DNA from: Merluccius polli
Taxonomy: Eukaryota > Chordata > Actinopteri > Gadiformes > Merlucciidae
Reading direction: 5' to 3'
DNA: 64,000 bases
Assembly (NCBI GenBank): GCA_030340625.1
Contig: JAOPHQ010001778.1
Coordinates: forward strand, 17,501 to 81,500
This document shows positions 38,401-51,967 of the stretch, one piece after another. Within the stretch, counting starts at the first letter, position 1, and every line of letters starts with the position of its first letter. Below the pieces are notes generated by a model. That model was given only the letters and a program-made list of their open reading frames with translations, was not told where the DNA came from and did no database searches. The position numbers were made by a program, and so were the translations under genes.

Positions 38401-41400
38401 ACTGCCATGCTTTTTTTCATGTAATGTTATGTTATGCTAATTACATTATGTAATTGACATTAATGAATAACCTTAATCGCACAATTAACGTTAATGACAT
38501 CCATTCAAATCATAAGGCTCTAGTGCTCTCACTCACTGGAATATATATGATATTTTGTACTATTTCTTTGTAGCTTTTATTGTATAATACTATATTAGTA
38601 CTATATTATATTAGAGAGTAGAGTTATTGAGTCGCACATGGCTAATGCAACAGTATTTGAGGCCTTGGTACACCTTACACTTCAATACTACAACTAATTG
38701 TAGTAGTATTGTAGTATGACTAATACATCATAATTTCAAGGCCTAAAAGTTAGATAGCAAAGGCACTTGTGCAGCAGCAACTAATGTCTACATGCATGTC
38801 TTTATCATTATGGACATTTAGACGTTTGGTCCTGTGTAATACATTGTAAGGGGTGAGACACCCACAGGAGCCATGGTTAGGGAGAGAATGTAATTTTACA
38901 TTTTATAACATCATCAGCCTTGTCTTGAATTGGGTTTTCCACAGCACTGCACAAAATGTGTTCCGCCATACAGTTAAAGTTAGGTACACCGAGGGAGGAT
39001 GGAAGGCAGGATGACAGGCTCTGTCAATCCCACATTATTATTTATGAGCGCATGAAGTGCAGGGTGAGGTCCACAGACAAAATGAGTTTCCTGGAGACGA
39101 TAGAAGCTATCTTCTCATGGTGGCTGCAGGAGCCGGCCCCTCTGGGTCCTCTGCGAATAAAGGAAGCAGGCGTGCTGTTTTGCTGGATTGCAGGAAACAG
39201 GTGAAGGAGATGATGAAGAGAGTCAAGGTTATGCAGCGTTTGAGATTGCCAAAAGTTAAGAGGAAGATGTTGCACGTACGTTATTGTCGTCTGACCAGAA
39301 TGGGGTTTGTTTAGAGTTGAAATTCAAATCGTGGGTCATTTAGAGATTTAGTCATGTATTTGCATTTGCTGCTACGTCTTATTTTATATACCTGATGCCA
39401 AACTGCTTACTCAAAGTCGATTAATTTTATATTGTTTACATAGTGTAAACAATATTTACATAGTGTTTGATCCTTGACAGGCAGTGGGACCATAAATTAA
39501 TGGTTGTTAATGATGACGATTATGATGACGTTAATGGTCATCATAATCAATATATTCTTTATTCAACTTATCAATTATCATCGCTAATTGAATCATTATT
39601 CTGATGTTCTTACAATTATAGACCATGGTCATCACTATAACTTACATTACACCTTTTTATGGATGCAAAACGGTGTCCTTTGGTTTCTTTTCACAACAAC
39701 ACAAAGGAAGAGGTTGACCTTAAATCTAAAGCACCCTGAATGGCCTTAGTGTTTTAAGGGGGCGGTATATAAATACATCTGCCTTCAATTTCTTTCTCAT
39801 GAATCCCTCTTCGTCATTGCCGTACGTTAGCCATAAATAAGTAATCGGATCACTTGCTGACTGACGGCTCACAGGGACATCTCGGCATCAACGTATACCT
39901 TATAATGAATTTAACCTATGTTTCAATTCATGATGCCAGCTGGAAGCCAGCGAGGTGCCCCTGACCCCCCACCCGCCCCCGGAGAGCTTCCTCAATGGTG
40001 AGCCAAAGGAGGAGGGCGGTGGCGGTGGTGGTGGTGGTGGTGGTGGTGGTGGTGGTGGTGATGATGGTGACGGCGACCCGGCCCCCACTGACCAAGACTA
40101 CCCAGACGCCCCCACTGTGGATCAAACTGCGACGGGAGGACCACCAGCCCCATTGCCGCCGCAAGAGGACGACCAGCACGACCAGGTCTCCATGCACGGC
40201 GCCATTGCCATGGAGATGACGCCAACGGTGGTGGCGGCGGCAGTGGCGGGGGTTGCGGGAGGTGGGGTTGGGGGCCGGGCCGCGGCGCTGGTGGCGGCGG
40301 CGCGGGCGGTAATGGCAGGTGGCGCCGGTCAGCCGAAGCAGCAGCGTCTGGCGACAGCAGGGGGGTACCCGTGTGGACAGTGCGACCGTGTCTTCATGTC
40401 CATGCAGGGGCTGCGGTCGCACGAGCGCAGCCACTCGGCCATGGCGCTGTTCAGCCGGGAGGACAAGTACACCTGCCAGTACTGCCAGTTCGTCTCGCCG
40501 TTCAGACACAAGTGAGGATGTTTTTTTTAAATGCGTTTAATTTTTCTGTCGATTGTTGTCAAGTCTGTTTTATTGGTATCCACCGTAACTGCGTTTACGG
40601 GATTTACAGGCCCACATTTTACGACACCCCTCTAACCCTAAGCCCTCTAAAAGGGCCCAGGGAAAACTTCCCAAATCCAAGGGATGAAACCTTTAGAAGG
40701 AGCACATGTGATTGGGTGAAGTAGATCCATCGACTGCCCCCAAATACCTGATGAAATACTTGCAATATTTCGTATTGGAAGTACTTGATGTGGGAGACAA
40801 GGAGACAGGCAAGCAAAATGTTAAGCCTCGATTTGAGTGCGAGTCCCAAGTTACATTTGGTTTTAATAGTTCCAAGACCATACTCGTCCATACATTTAAA
40901 TAAATCACAATCAAACCAAATGGATGTTCTTGCTGCCAATAAGAAACACTGAACATTTGGAGATTCAATATAGGAAACACTTCACTAAATCAACTGCAGA
41001 AAAAATAAAGATTGTCTTTTAGGAAGGCTGGAATCAGAGCTTGAATCTGTGAACTAAGCCCCTTAAATCGCCCTCTTCTAGTTGGAGAGTAAAGTTTAGC
41101 ATGGGACAGAAAGTCCTCAATCCTGTAGTTTTAGGTTGTACGAAGACTAGTTCTTGCAGGTCTAGTCATGTGCCAGCTGACAGCTAAAGCGGTCCTATCA
41201 AACACACATACACTGATAGGCGGTCAATTTAAGACCTTCCATCTCACACACACACTCTCTGCTGGGTTAAGTGCTGAGCTGGATTTCATTTCACCCGCCA
41301 CCACCACCCCAGCCTCCACCTGCTTTAGGTTCTGGTCTGTACTGTATGTAACCGACACAATGGGTGGAGATATCTGATGTATTGGGGGGGTCTGGTGCTC

Positions 41401-44250
41401 CCTGTTGTCAAATGTTGTTCTGCTGTATCTGACGTCTGTATGTCACGCTTTACATCCTACAGCAGGGAGCACCCTAAAACAGTGGAACCATACCGCCAAA
41501 CTAAAGTACATTACCATTTCATGCAATAAATGGTTAAATCTATGAGATGAGGGATTTCTGACAGTATATTTAAATGTATGTCATGTAGTCATTTAGCCGA
41601 CACTTTTATCCAAAGCGGCTGCCAAGCGAGGCTAAGAGCAACCAAAGCCGCCAATCAAAATTGAAGTAACGGCAATTTGAAGTTGGACCAAGTTTCTAAA
41701 GAGTTTATTTCTGTACTATTGTTGCATAGTAGTTCCCTTTAGTAGTAAGCGATGGCACATCTCAACAAGGTGTGATCTAAATACAGCATGAGAGCTAAAA
41801 ACAACCAAGTCCACAAATCAGTTAATGAGATGTTCTTAGAAGAAGTAAGATGAGCTAAATGACCTGCCCAACTGTCAGTGAGCGAAAGTGATCTTCATAT
41901 GCACGCTATTTATTTTTATTTATTTTCGATGAGTGGAGAAGGATTATGCACTGTTTAAAAACGGGATCTTTAACTTTATTTTTAAAAAAATAACAACACA
42001 GTTTTACATTATTCTCCGATCAAATTTTGTATTTTATTTTTTATTTGTTAAAATGATCTTTCTCCTTTGAAAGACTAAGAGACAGACTAAGACAAAGGAA
42101 GATATATTTTTTTCCCAATAGTGTGATTGGGTTTTATCCATCGCTCAGAGTGCCTGGTCCTCATCTCCCGGCTGTAATCCCTCTCTGTGTGCCCTGACCC
42201 AGAAAGGAGATGCACACCGCCCCCATGCCACCTAGGAGGTTGGCATTCAAAACACAGCCGCAATCCCCACAGGCACTCGCACACTCATTACCACCAGAGG
42301 ATTGTGGGTAGATGAGTTCACAACATGGCTCCTTATTGTGTAGTCATTGGAAATGCAGCATGTTGCTTGTGTGCTACAAACAATGTTAAATATACAAAAT
42401 CAATGAAGCACTTAAGTGTTTGCTTGGATATACAGCCAAAAAAAAAAGCAGATTATATTATCCTTGATGGAAATCTTGTGAGTTTATTTCAGGCAGATTT
42501 TTGACCTTTTTGTTCCTTTGCCATTTTCATGAAATTTCCGCCCCCCCCCTCCCTGTTGTCCCGTGTTACATGTGTAAAATATTCTAACCTTTTTTTTTTT
42601 TTTTTTTTTGTTTCGTGTCTTTCTCCCCTCAGTCTGGACAGACATGTGCAGTCTCACCACGGACACCACAAGCCCTTTAAGTGCAAGTTCTGCCCCTTTA
42701 AATCCTCCTACCTGAGTCGCTTGAAGAGTCACCTACATAAAGCACATGCAGGTACACACGCACACACACCCACTCACACACACACTCACACATATCTTTT
42801 ACAGGATATATCACACATTAAATAAACAAACTATGATTGCTACAGGTTTGTCTCGGGTAAACTTGTGAACATTGAAAGCCATGGAAGAACAACTTTCATT
42901 GTTCATTGTTGTAATGAAAGCAGTGCTCCACTAAGCAATGGTTGATTTAAGTGAAGTAATTTAATTAAGTAATTTAAATACTATATCAAAATTCAGTCAG
43001 GGATGATAATGCACTGGAAGATATGTTTCATTCCATTACCAACTTACCAAGAAAATCAATTTATTTGCATATCATTGATCATATGAAGGAAAGATGAAGT
43101 AATTAAGTAATGAGTCACATCATACCACTCACAGGGTCTTGGCAGGTTTCAAAAAGTTACAAATATTAAGACTTTTTTAATACCTCTTGAAATGCAATTT
43201 AATACCAATGTCGCGGACACACAAATAACTGACCATCCGTAAAGTTAGGTTCCAGCCAATATGACCAAATCATTGGTCATATTGTTTGACCTCCATACAG
43301 CCCTGCACCTTTATTACCTTCTAAGGCCTTATACTTGACATTTGTGAATTGATTTGTGAAGACTTTTTAATACCTCACCGGTGTATATACCTCACCAATA
43401 TTTTCCATAAGAACTTCTTACATTTATTTAAGTTATTTTATTCCAGGAGCTTTTTTTTTAAAAATTAGTCTCACTTTTGGGCCTTGTGTGTGGATTAGTA
43501 AAAATCAATCAAGAGATAAACAAATTGTGTAGTTAGTATAGTGCGTAGTAGCCCAGACCTATGTCTTTTCCTATATTGTAATAATAATAATATCATGCAA
43601 ATTTTGAATCACTGAGTAGCAACACCTTGCAATGAGATATTGTATAATAAAAATATTGTAAGTAGAAGCAATTAAAACTATAAAATCCATATAATCAATT
43701 AATATCAAGGCGTAACTTCTCAATGTGACAGCGTAAAGACAAGCAAACTGTCATCTTAAAGTGAAGAATAACATCAAAAAAATACATTTAAGATCTCAGT
43801 TTTCACAAATCCCTGTTTATGTTACGCTTTTTCATAAGAAATTATCCAAGAAGAAAGATGCAAACATTCTCAAGATATCGTTTGTTGAATAGCAGTTTTT
43901 CTTAACTTTGTTCTTCACACGTCCAATCTTAAGGAAAAAACAGCAGTTATGAAGATTTTCCGATCTCAAGACACTTTTGTGAATCCGCCCCGCGGTTCCC
44001 CCATCCCGCCCCCCTTGCAGGTGAGCACAGCAGCGCCTACAAGTGCTTGTCGTGCCCCTTCTCCTCCATGACCATCAGCCAGCTGAAGGAGCACTCCCTC
44101 AGGGACCATGGGGAGGCCCTCACCCTCCAGAAGCTGCGGGCCGCCACCCAGGCTGCCCACGCAGCCCTCAGGACCCCCAAGATGGCCGGTGAAGATGCGG
44201 AGCACGCTGGGGCACTGGTCGCCGATGGTGAGGCCCTCAGACACTCACCT

Positions 44251-44339
<89 letters not shown>

Positions 44340-47300
44340 TTTAATTTTTTTTTTTTTTACCATTTTTGAATCAACCAACTATCAAAGTTGGTACAGTCCA
44401 CTGGGTCATGGAGTGGACACATCTTTGTTGAAAAATGTTGTTTGCTAAATAAATATGTCTTAACTCCACAGATATCTACATGGTATCCTCTACCAATATG
44501 GAGAAGGAATCACATTGGTAGCAATTGCAAGTTTTATACGATTTGTTTGCCTCCTCTAAGAAAAAATAAGCACCTCTAGCCCACGTATTTACTCCTAAAA
44601 CTCAAAGATCAATCCGGGTTTCTCTGGGGCCGTCTTCCAGTGCAGAACAAGGCATGTCTCTTATCTTTTTACATGGACAGACATGCAGTAAAGGCTCGCA
44701 GTCGGACAAGAAGATCGACTTTTTTGTTCATATAATATTGCCGTTGAATAGAAAGGGACGAGGACGTGCTGGAGATAGGACAGGAATGTTGAGGAGCAAG
44801 TCCTCCTGGGAGGAGGAGGAACACGAGACAATGGAAAAAAGTTGACTCATACACCTCTAGATAATCTGTATAGACTACTACACTAACACACCAAACGTGT
44901 TTTAATCTGGCTTGTTCATCAGAAAGATTTGTGCACCGCATTGAGAGGACTGAAGAGAGTTGAAGTACTGTAAAAATCCTAAATCAATGTAAATATACCG
45001 TCACCTCGGCTAACGGAGACTTTGTTTTGTCCACGTCTCGCATGAGAAACGCTGTCTCGGTTTCAAACACAAGCTCTCCGCATAACGACAAATCATTTCA
45101 CGATTAATTACTCGACAATGACCAAAAAACCTAATGGCTAGTGGCTAATGCGTTACCATTACCTCGGCTTGAATAACCCCTAGCTCCTCGTCATTGTACG
45201 CTATGCCCATGTCCTCATTGAATTGAAAAACTAAAAGGTTTATATGTAAATACATAAGTACTTTCATCCAAGGCGTCTTACAATAGTGCATACATTCGTA
45301 GCATGGGTGTCCCCCCAGTAAGAGTCGAGCCCCTAACCCTGACAGCGTTGGCGCCATGCTCTACCAGGTGAATTGGACTTTGTATGGTTTGCGTGCTGCG
45401 TTCACCTTTCAGCAGTACATTTTATCCAGACGTTTTATCTAGAGCTATGTTTGCCTGTGGTTTTCCGTAATAAAGTTCGTACTTGTAGGCCATGACGATA
45501 CTGTACAGAGAGCTGTGTGTGTCTGTTTGAAAGTGCATGACAAGAAATAGATCACACAGTATTCCCAGCAGAACACGTAGGACCGGATTGGTAGGATTCA
45601 ATTCCAGAGGTAGACATCTTGTATGCGTCATTTGTGTCATTTATTCCTTTCGTTTAGATTTTCTATAATGTTAATTGTTGCGTACAAGAGAGACACTGTG
45701 CATCGGAAACTAATTTCCACCGGGGACAACAACAATGTATCTCACCTTGCGTGACAACACCTTACCTCTCCTCACCTCACCTTGAAATACATACCTGACA
45801 CGACCTCACCCTACCCTACCTGACACTACCTAACCTCACCCTACCCTACCCTACCCTACCTGACACTATCTAACCTCACCCTACCCTAGCTTCCCATACC
45901 TGACACTACCTATCCTCACCCTACCATACCTGACACTACCTATCCTCACCCTACCCTACCATACCTGACACTACCTATCCTCACCCTACCCTACCATACC
46001 TGACACTACCTAACCTCACCCTACCCTAGCTTCCCATACCGGACACTACCTAACCTCACCCTATCATACCTTACCTGACACTACCTATCCTCACCCTACC
46101 CTACCATACCTGACACTACCTAACCTCACCCTACCCTACCATACCTGACACTACCTAACCTCACCCTACCCTAGCTTCCCATACCTGACACTACCTAACC
46201 TCACCCTATCATACCTTACCATACCTGACACTACCTCACCTTTCCTCACCCTAGCTTACCATACCTGACACTACCTAACCACACTCTACCCTACCATACC
46301 ATACCTGACACTACCTCACCCTACGCTACCTTACCATACCAGACACTAACTCACCTTACCTCACCCTACCTTACCATACCAGACACTACCTCACCTCATC
46401 CTACCCTACCTTACCATACCTGATGCTACCTTAAATCACCCTAACCTACTGCCAACTCTAATGTCACACACTTCACCTTATATCTCTGATGTCACCTCCC
46501 CTCACCTTATATCTCCATCACGCCACCTCACATTATATCTCTAACAACCCCTCACCTTATATCTCTGATGTCACCTCCCCTCACCTTATATCTCCATCAC
46601 CCCACCTCACATTATATTTCTAACAACCCCTCACCTTATATCTCTGATGTCACCTCCCCTCACCTTATATCTCCATCACCCCACCTCACATTATATTTCT
46701 AACAACCCCTCACCTTATATCTCCATCACCCCACCTCACATTATATCTCTAACAACCCCTCACCTTATATCTCCATCACCCCACCTCACATTATATCCCT
46801 AACAACCCCTCACCTTATATCTCTGATGTCACCTCCCCTCACCTCTCCTAATGTCCCACAGACCCGGGGTACCTGGAGCCGGCCGACGTGCGGCAGCAGC
46901 TGACTCACTACCAGCTGGCCTCTCGGCAGGCGCCGGCGCACGGCGGCTCGCCGGTGGCGGCCGACGCCGTCCTCACCTGTGAGTTCTGCGAGTTCAGCTC
47001 CGGCTACATGCAGAGCCTCCGCCGCCACTACCGGGACCGCCACGGCGGCAAGAAGCTCTTCAAGTGCAAGGACTGCGCCTTCTTCACCTGCTACAAGTAA
47101 GCGCGCGCTTTTCACACAAACGGGACGTCGACGACGCTGTGCAAAAAAGATTAGCATAGTAATCCCATCGCTATGATGTTCGAATTCATTTTATTCGTAA
47201 AGTTGTATTTACTGTTATAGGATGTTTAAATCGTATACAAATTGATTTGTATATAGGATATGCAAATCATAATGGTAAATATAGATAGATAGAAAATGGA

Positions 47301-50300
47301 ATGTAAAATTAAGTAATAATTAAAAAAAAGAAGTAAAATGACAAAAGTTGTATTTACTGTTATAGGATGTTTAAATCGTACACACATTGATTTGTATATA
47401 GGATATGCAAATCATAATGGTAGATATAGATAGATAGAAAATGGAATATAAAATTAAATAATATATATATATTTTTTAATTTAAATGACAAAAAAACATT
47501 AGAGTTCAGTATCCACTGTGTCGATTATTGTCTATATAGACAATAATCGACAATAATTATTGTCTATATAGACAATAATCGACGAATTGGTGAAATGCCA
47601 ATGAAGTAAAATGCGGTGAATATAATGCCTCAGCTAAATAAAGTGTAATCTAGTGACTGCAGTATAGATTAGTGCCTACGTCGTAGAGGCGGTGTAGGCT
47701 CCACACCCTCCACACACCTGGGGGACTCCAGGCCCCACGTGGGACCAGAACCCATTACTCATTGGGACATAAACACTCACACCCCGCTGGGAGCGTTTAT
47801 ATGCTCTCGTCGGCCATGTTATAGCACCTTGCGGCGCTGTGGGCCAAACGCACCTTTTATATAACCGCGCATGGTGCAGTACGTTGGGAGTCCGCGGGGA
47901 GTATTCCTATTCAATGAATCACAGCATTGAATTTATTTATTGTAATGATGTAAAAATCTACTTTGGGTCATTTAGGAGAGAAAATTGTAAATGCTAATAA
48001 TAAAAACAACAGCAGTGCAGAATAGCAATTAAAACACAAGCTTAGTTTATTCTAAAATGTCTATTTTTGCTACGACTACTATTTACCTATAATAAATTAA
48101 TTCGTTCTTTCAGTAAAAATGAAGTAATAATTGACTGCTGCTCACCGGTGTCCGTTTCCTCTAATGTGTGTGTGGTCAGGAACACGTTCACCATGCATGT
48201 GGACGCGGGCCACGCGGTCAGCGCCCCAGAGGAGCCCGCCAGGGACCTGCGCTGCCCACTCTGCCTCTACCACACCAAACACAAGAGCAACATGATCGAC
48301 CACATCGTCCTGCACAGAGGTAGTCTCGCAAGTCGGTTTAGGTTCATTTTACACATTAGACTTTAGGTTCATAATCTAAAATCTGACGGGCATTTCTCAT
48401 TCCTCCGCTATCTGTTTCGATCAATCATGTTACTGGAAGCGGGGATCAGGAAGTGCCATATTGGCTATTAACAGAGGACACAAACTCCAGCCAGCGGTAG
48501 TAAACAGTAAAAAAAAGTGCCTGTAAAGGTTTCAAATCAACACTGTGTATAAAGGCCACTGTAGAAATACACTTATTAAACCCCCCCCCCCATACCCCAG
48601 AGGCACCAGGGAAGTAGACCCGGAGTCGGCCCGCCGCTCCTAGCGATGGGACGCGCCGAGATCACATTTCGTCGTACTCGTGCGACGACAGTAAAAGTTG
48701 ATTCTGATTGTCGATTCCCAGAGGAGCGCGTGGTGCCGCTGGAGGTGAGCCGCTCCAAGCTGTCTCGCCACCTCCAGGGTCTGGTGTTTCGCTGCCGCCA
48801 GTGCACCTTCACCTGCTCCAGCAACCCGGCGCTGCAGCGGCACCTGCAGAAGCACGGCCGCCACAAGCCCTACCAGTGCCAGCTCTGCTACTACGACAGC
48901 GGCCGGCGCGACCAGCTGGAGGAGCACCTACGCCTGGAGCACAAGGTCAGCCGTCCCTCCCGGGGTCCGGGGTCCTCTCCTGGGGTCTCTCCTGGGGTCC
49001 TCTCCCGGGGTCTCTCCTCGGGTCTCTCCCGGGGTCTCTCCTGGGGTCTCTCCCGGGGTCTCTCCTGGGGTCTCTCCTGGGGTCTCTCCTAGGGTCTCTC
49101 CTGGGGTCTCTCCTGGGGTCCTCTCCTGGGGTCCTCTCCCGGGGTCTCTCCTGGGGTCTCTCCTGGGGTCTCTCCTGGGGTCCTCTCCTGGGGTCTCTCC
49201 TGAGATCCTCTCCCGGGGTCTCTCCCGGGGTCTCTCCCAGGGTCTCTCCCGGGGTCTCTCCCGGGATCTCTCCTGGGGTCTCTCCTGGGGTCTCTCCCGG
49301 GGTCTCTCCTGGGGTCTCTCCCGTGGTCTCTCCTGGGGTCTCTCCTGAGATCCTCTCCCGGGGTCTCTCCCGGGGTCTCTCCCGGGGTCTCTCCCAGGGT
49401 CTCTCCTGGGGTCTCTCCTGGGGTCTCTCCTGAGATCCTCTCCCGGGGTCTCTCCCGGGGTCTCTCCCAGGGTCTCTCCTGGGGTCTCTCCTGGGGTCTC
49501 TCCTGGGGTCTCTCCGGGCCATATGGCCATATGGTTTTGTGGTCAACAAATAGTCGTATATAAAATAATAACCACATGGTGAAGTCTATTTTTTGTATAC
49601 TCCTGCGTGATTTAAATACTCGCCAAATGAAAAGTATGAAGAGTATTTTCAAATTTTGGTCATCACTTTACTGCACCCGTATCACGATATTACGATATCC
49701 AAAATCTAAGGCGATGCCTAGTCTCGTATCACGATATCGATATAATATCGATATGTATTGCCCAGCCCTACTTTTGAGTCTTCAGCCGAGTTCTCGCGGG
49801 TAATGCTGCGTTCACATGGATGGACGGTAGACAGCAAACCGGACGCCATTTTGGTTACAACCGGATGTTGCGTAGCTCCCTCACGCAAGGAGAAAATGCG
49901 GGCGATTCGGACGAGGAGAAGCTAATCATTTTGGTACGACAACACCCGAAATTATATGATCAGAGCTTGATGTCCTCCCGAGATATTACAAGAGAAGCTG
50001 ACGCATGGCAGCCAATCGGCACGGATGTTAATTTGAAGTTTGCAAAAGAATATTAAGAGAAAGCTGCATTTTATAGCTACAGTACTAATAACGACATGAA
50101 ACAGTAGACACGAAATAATTGCATTTCATATATTTTATTCCGCTCTTCATAAACAATACGACGTCGCCATGGCAACATCGTCGTCACGCGTGTTTGTTTT
50201 TCCCGCGCCGTCCAGAAGGTGTTGTTGTCCGTCCGCCGCCTGCCGTCTGCCTGAGTCCGTGTGAACGCAGCATGAGTCATCGCTAGCCGCCTATGTGTAC

Positions 50301-50775
50301 CGGGTGGTAGACGCTTGAGCGTACAGTGAGTGGATACAAGGTCGGCTGCAGGGCTGACCGGACCGCCAGAGGGAACCGAACCCCTGACCCCCGCCGGTGT
50401 TGGTATACCGTGCCTGGAAAAAAAACAGGGTCAGCCGGTTGTGTGCTTGAAGATTAGTGGTTGATAACCGCGCATATATCTGATTCTGTAGGGTAATCGT
50501 GGGGCGGAGGGGGGGGAAGCCAGAAAGATGTGTGTTTGAACCGTGGATGTGTGTATAAAACCTGGATGCACGGTAAATAAGTAAGTGAAGTCCGTTTAGT
50601 AGAGCGCCCTTTCACAGAGCACGGTCACAAAGTGCTTCACAAGAGTACATAAAATACGTAAAAACAGAAGACCATGAAACGGTACAAAGAAACAAATAAT
50701 AAAACATAAGCAACAACAGACCTTAAACCGTGCTTTCCTCCCCCATTCATTCATGTTAAATAACAAAATAAGATA

Positions 50776-50813
<38 letters not shown>

Positions 50814-50823
50814 TATATGTATA

Positions 50824-50902
<79 letters not shown>

Positions 50903-51928
50903 ATATATATGTCATTGTCATGGACACTTTTATCCAAAGCGTCTTACTGCACCGTCAGCACATGCATGCATTCAGCGAAAGCATACGCGCTTTTGTTTTT
51001 TCCTCCCCTTAAGTCTGACGTGTTGTTGGGCAGACATTGTGTTTGGCAACACGATCGCTCGGGGTTGGGCTCGCAGCCGGCAGGCCGGGAGCGAAGGTGC
51101 ACAGAGAGGGTTAACTAAGGTGCGCTCTGAATATCGATGGCGTGTCATTTCCTGCTCAACGCCAGGGATTTCCTGAAAGCATGAAACTACTCTGATACCC
51201 AGCGTCTCGTCTCCCATCTTGTTTTTTTTGGAAACAATCCTGTGTCCTTCTTATGTACTTTTTGGTTTCCCTCATTCTTCCAACATTTATATAGGTATTC
51301 GTTTCATGTTATAATGAATCAAGTAGTTCCTCTATCTTTTTTGCTTATTGTTTGTCTATGTCACTCTTGAGTAACATGGGAACATCCCTATTCATTAGCA
51401 TTACCGACTTGCTTCATTTTTGTGCAATTTCAATCTCTGGAAAGGTAAAGTGATACTTGAATAGATTAGAATAACAAAACAAGGAGACATTTCCCGTGAG
51501 AAGGGGGAGACCGTCATAACTGAATGAATATAAATATGATGTGGGAGAGAGGACTAGATAAGACCAGAATAGAGAATCCACAATAAACAGATGCCTTTTT
51601 CTGTGTATTTCTAAACAGACAGCCTCACGTCTCTGTGTTTGTTGTCTCAGTGAGGTTATGCATACTCATGCTTTCTATGACTCTTTCAGAGTCGAAAAAC
51701 GCTGCGAATAAACTGTGAATGAGACCAAACAGACTCTCCTCCTGGTCATGAATGGATGTTTTTTTGTAGTTTCTTTTGGAACTCATTACTAAGCCTAACG
51801 ACGTAATCTGATGTAATCTTTCATTTCCGTTTTTTTACCATTATTTTTCTGCCCGTTCGGCACTTATTGCACGCCTAACCGTCCCACTTTGTCCCTTGCC
51901 CTGTAGAGGGCTTAAGGGTCAGGCGCTG

Positions 51929-51967
<39 letters not shown>

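Larger units (their letters stand above)
47097..48179 (+). other. znf462 intron 8
   Basis: Contains the 145-bp tandem duplication and the twin palindromes; the rest is AT-rich single-copy sequence. Confidence 0.8.

Noticed and set aside
39992..40225. His-rich minus-strand frame (poly-His)
   Set aside because: Reverse complement of the coding GGT repeat of znf462.
48708..49652. Long frames (up to 241 codons) on both strands
   Set aside because: They run through the 12-13-bp minisatellite; a repeat length near a multiple of three simply avoids stops. Only 48722-48945 is real coding sequence.
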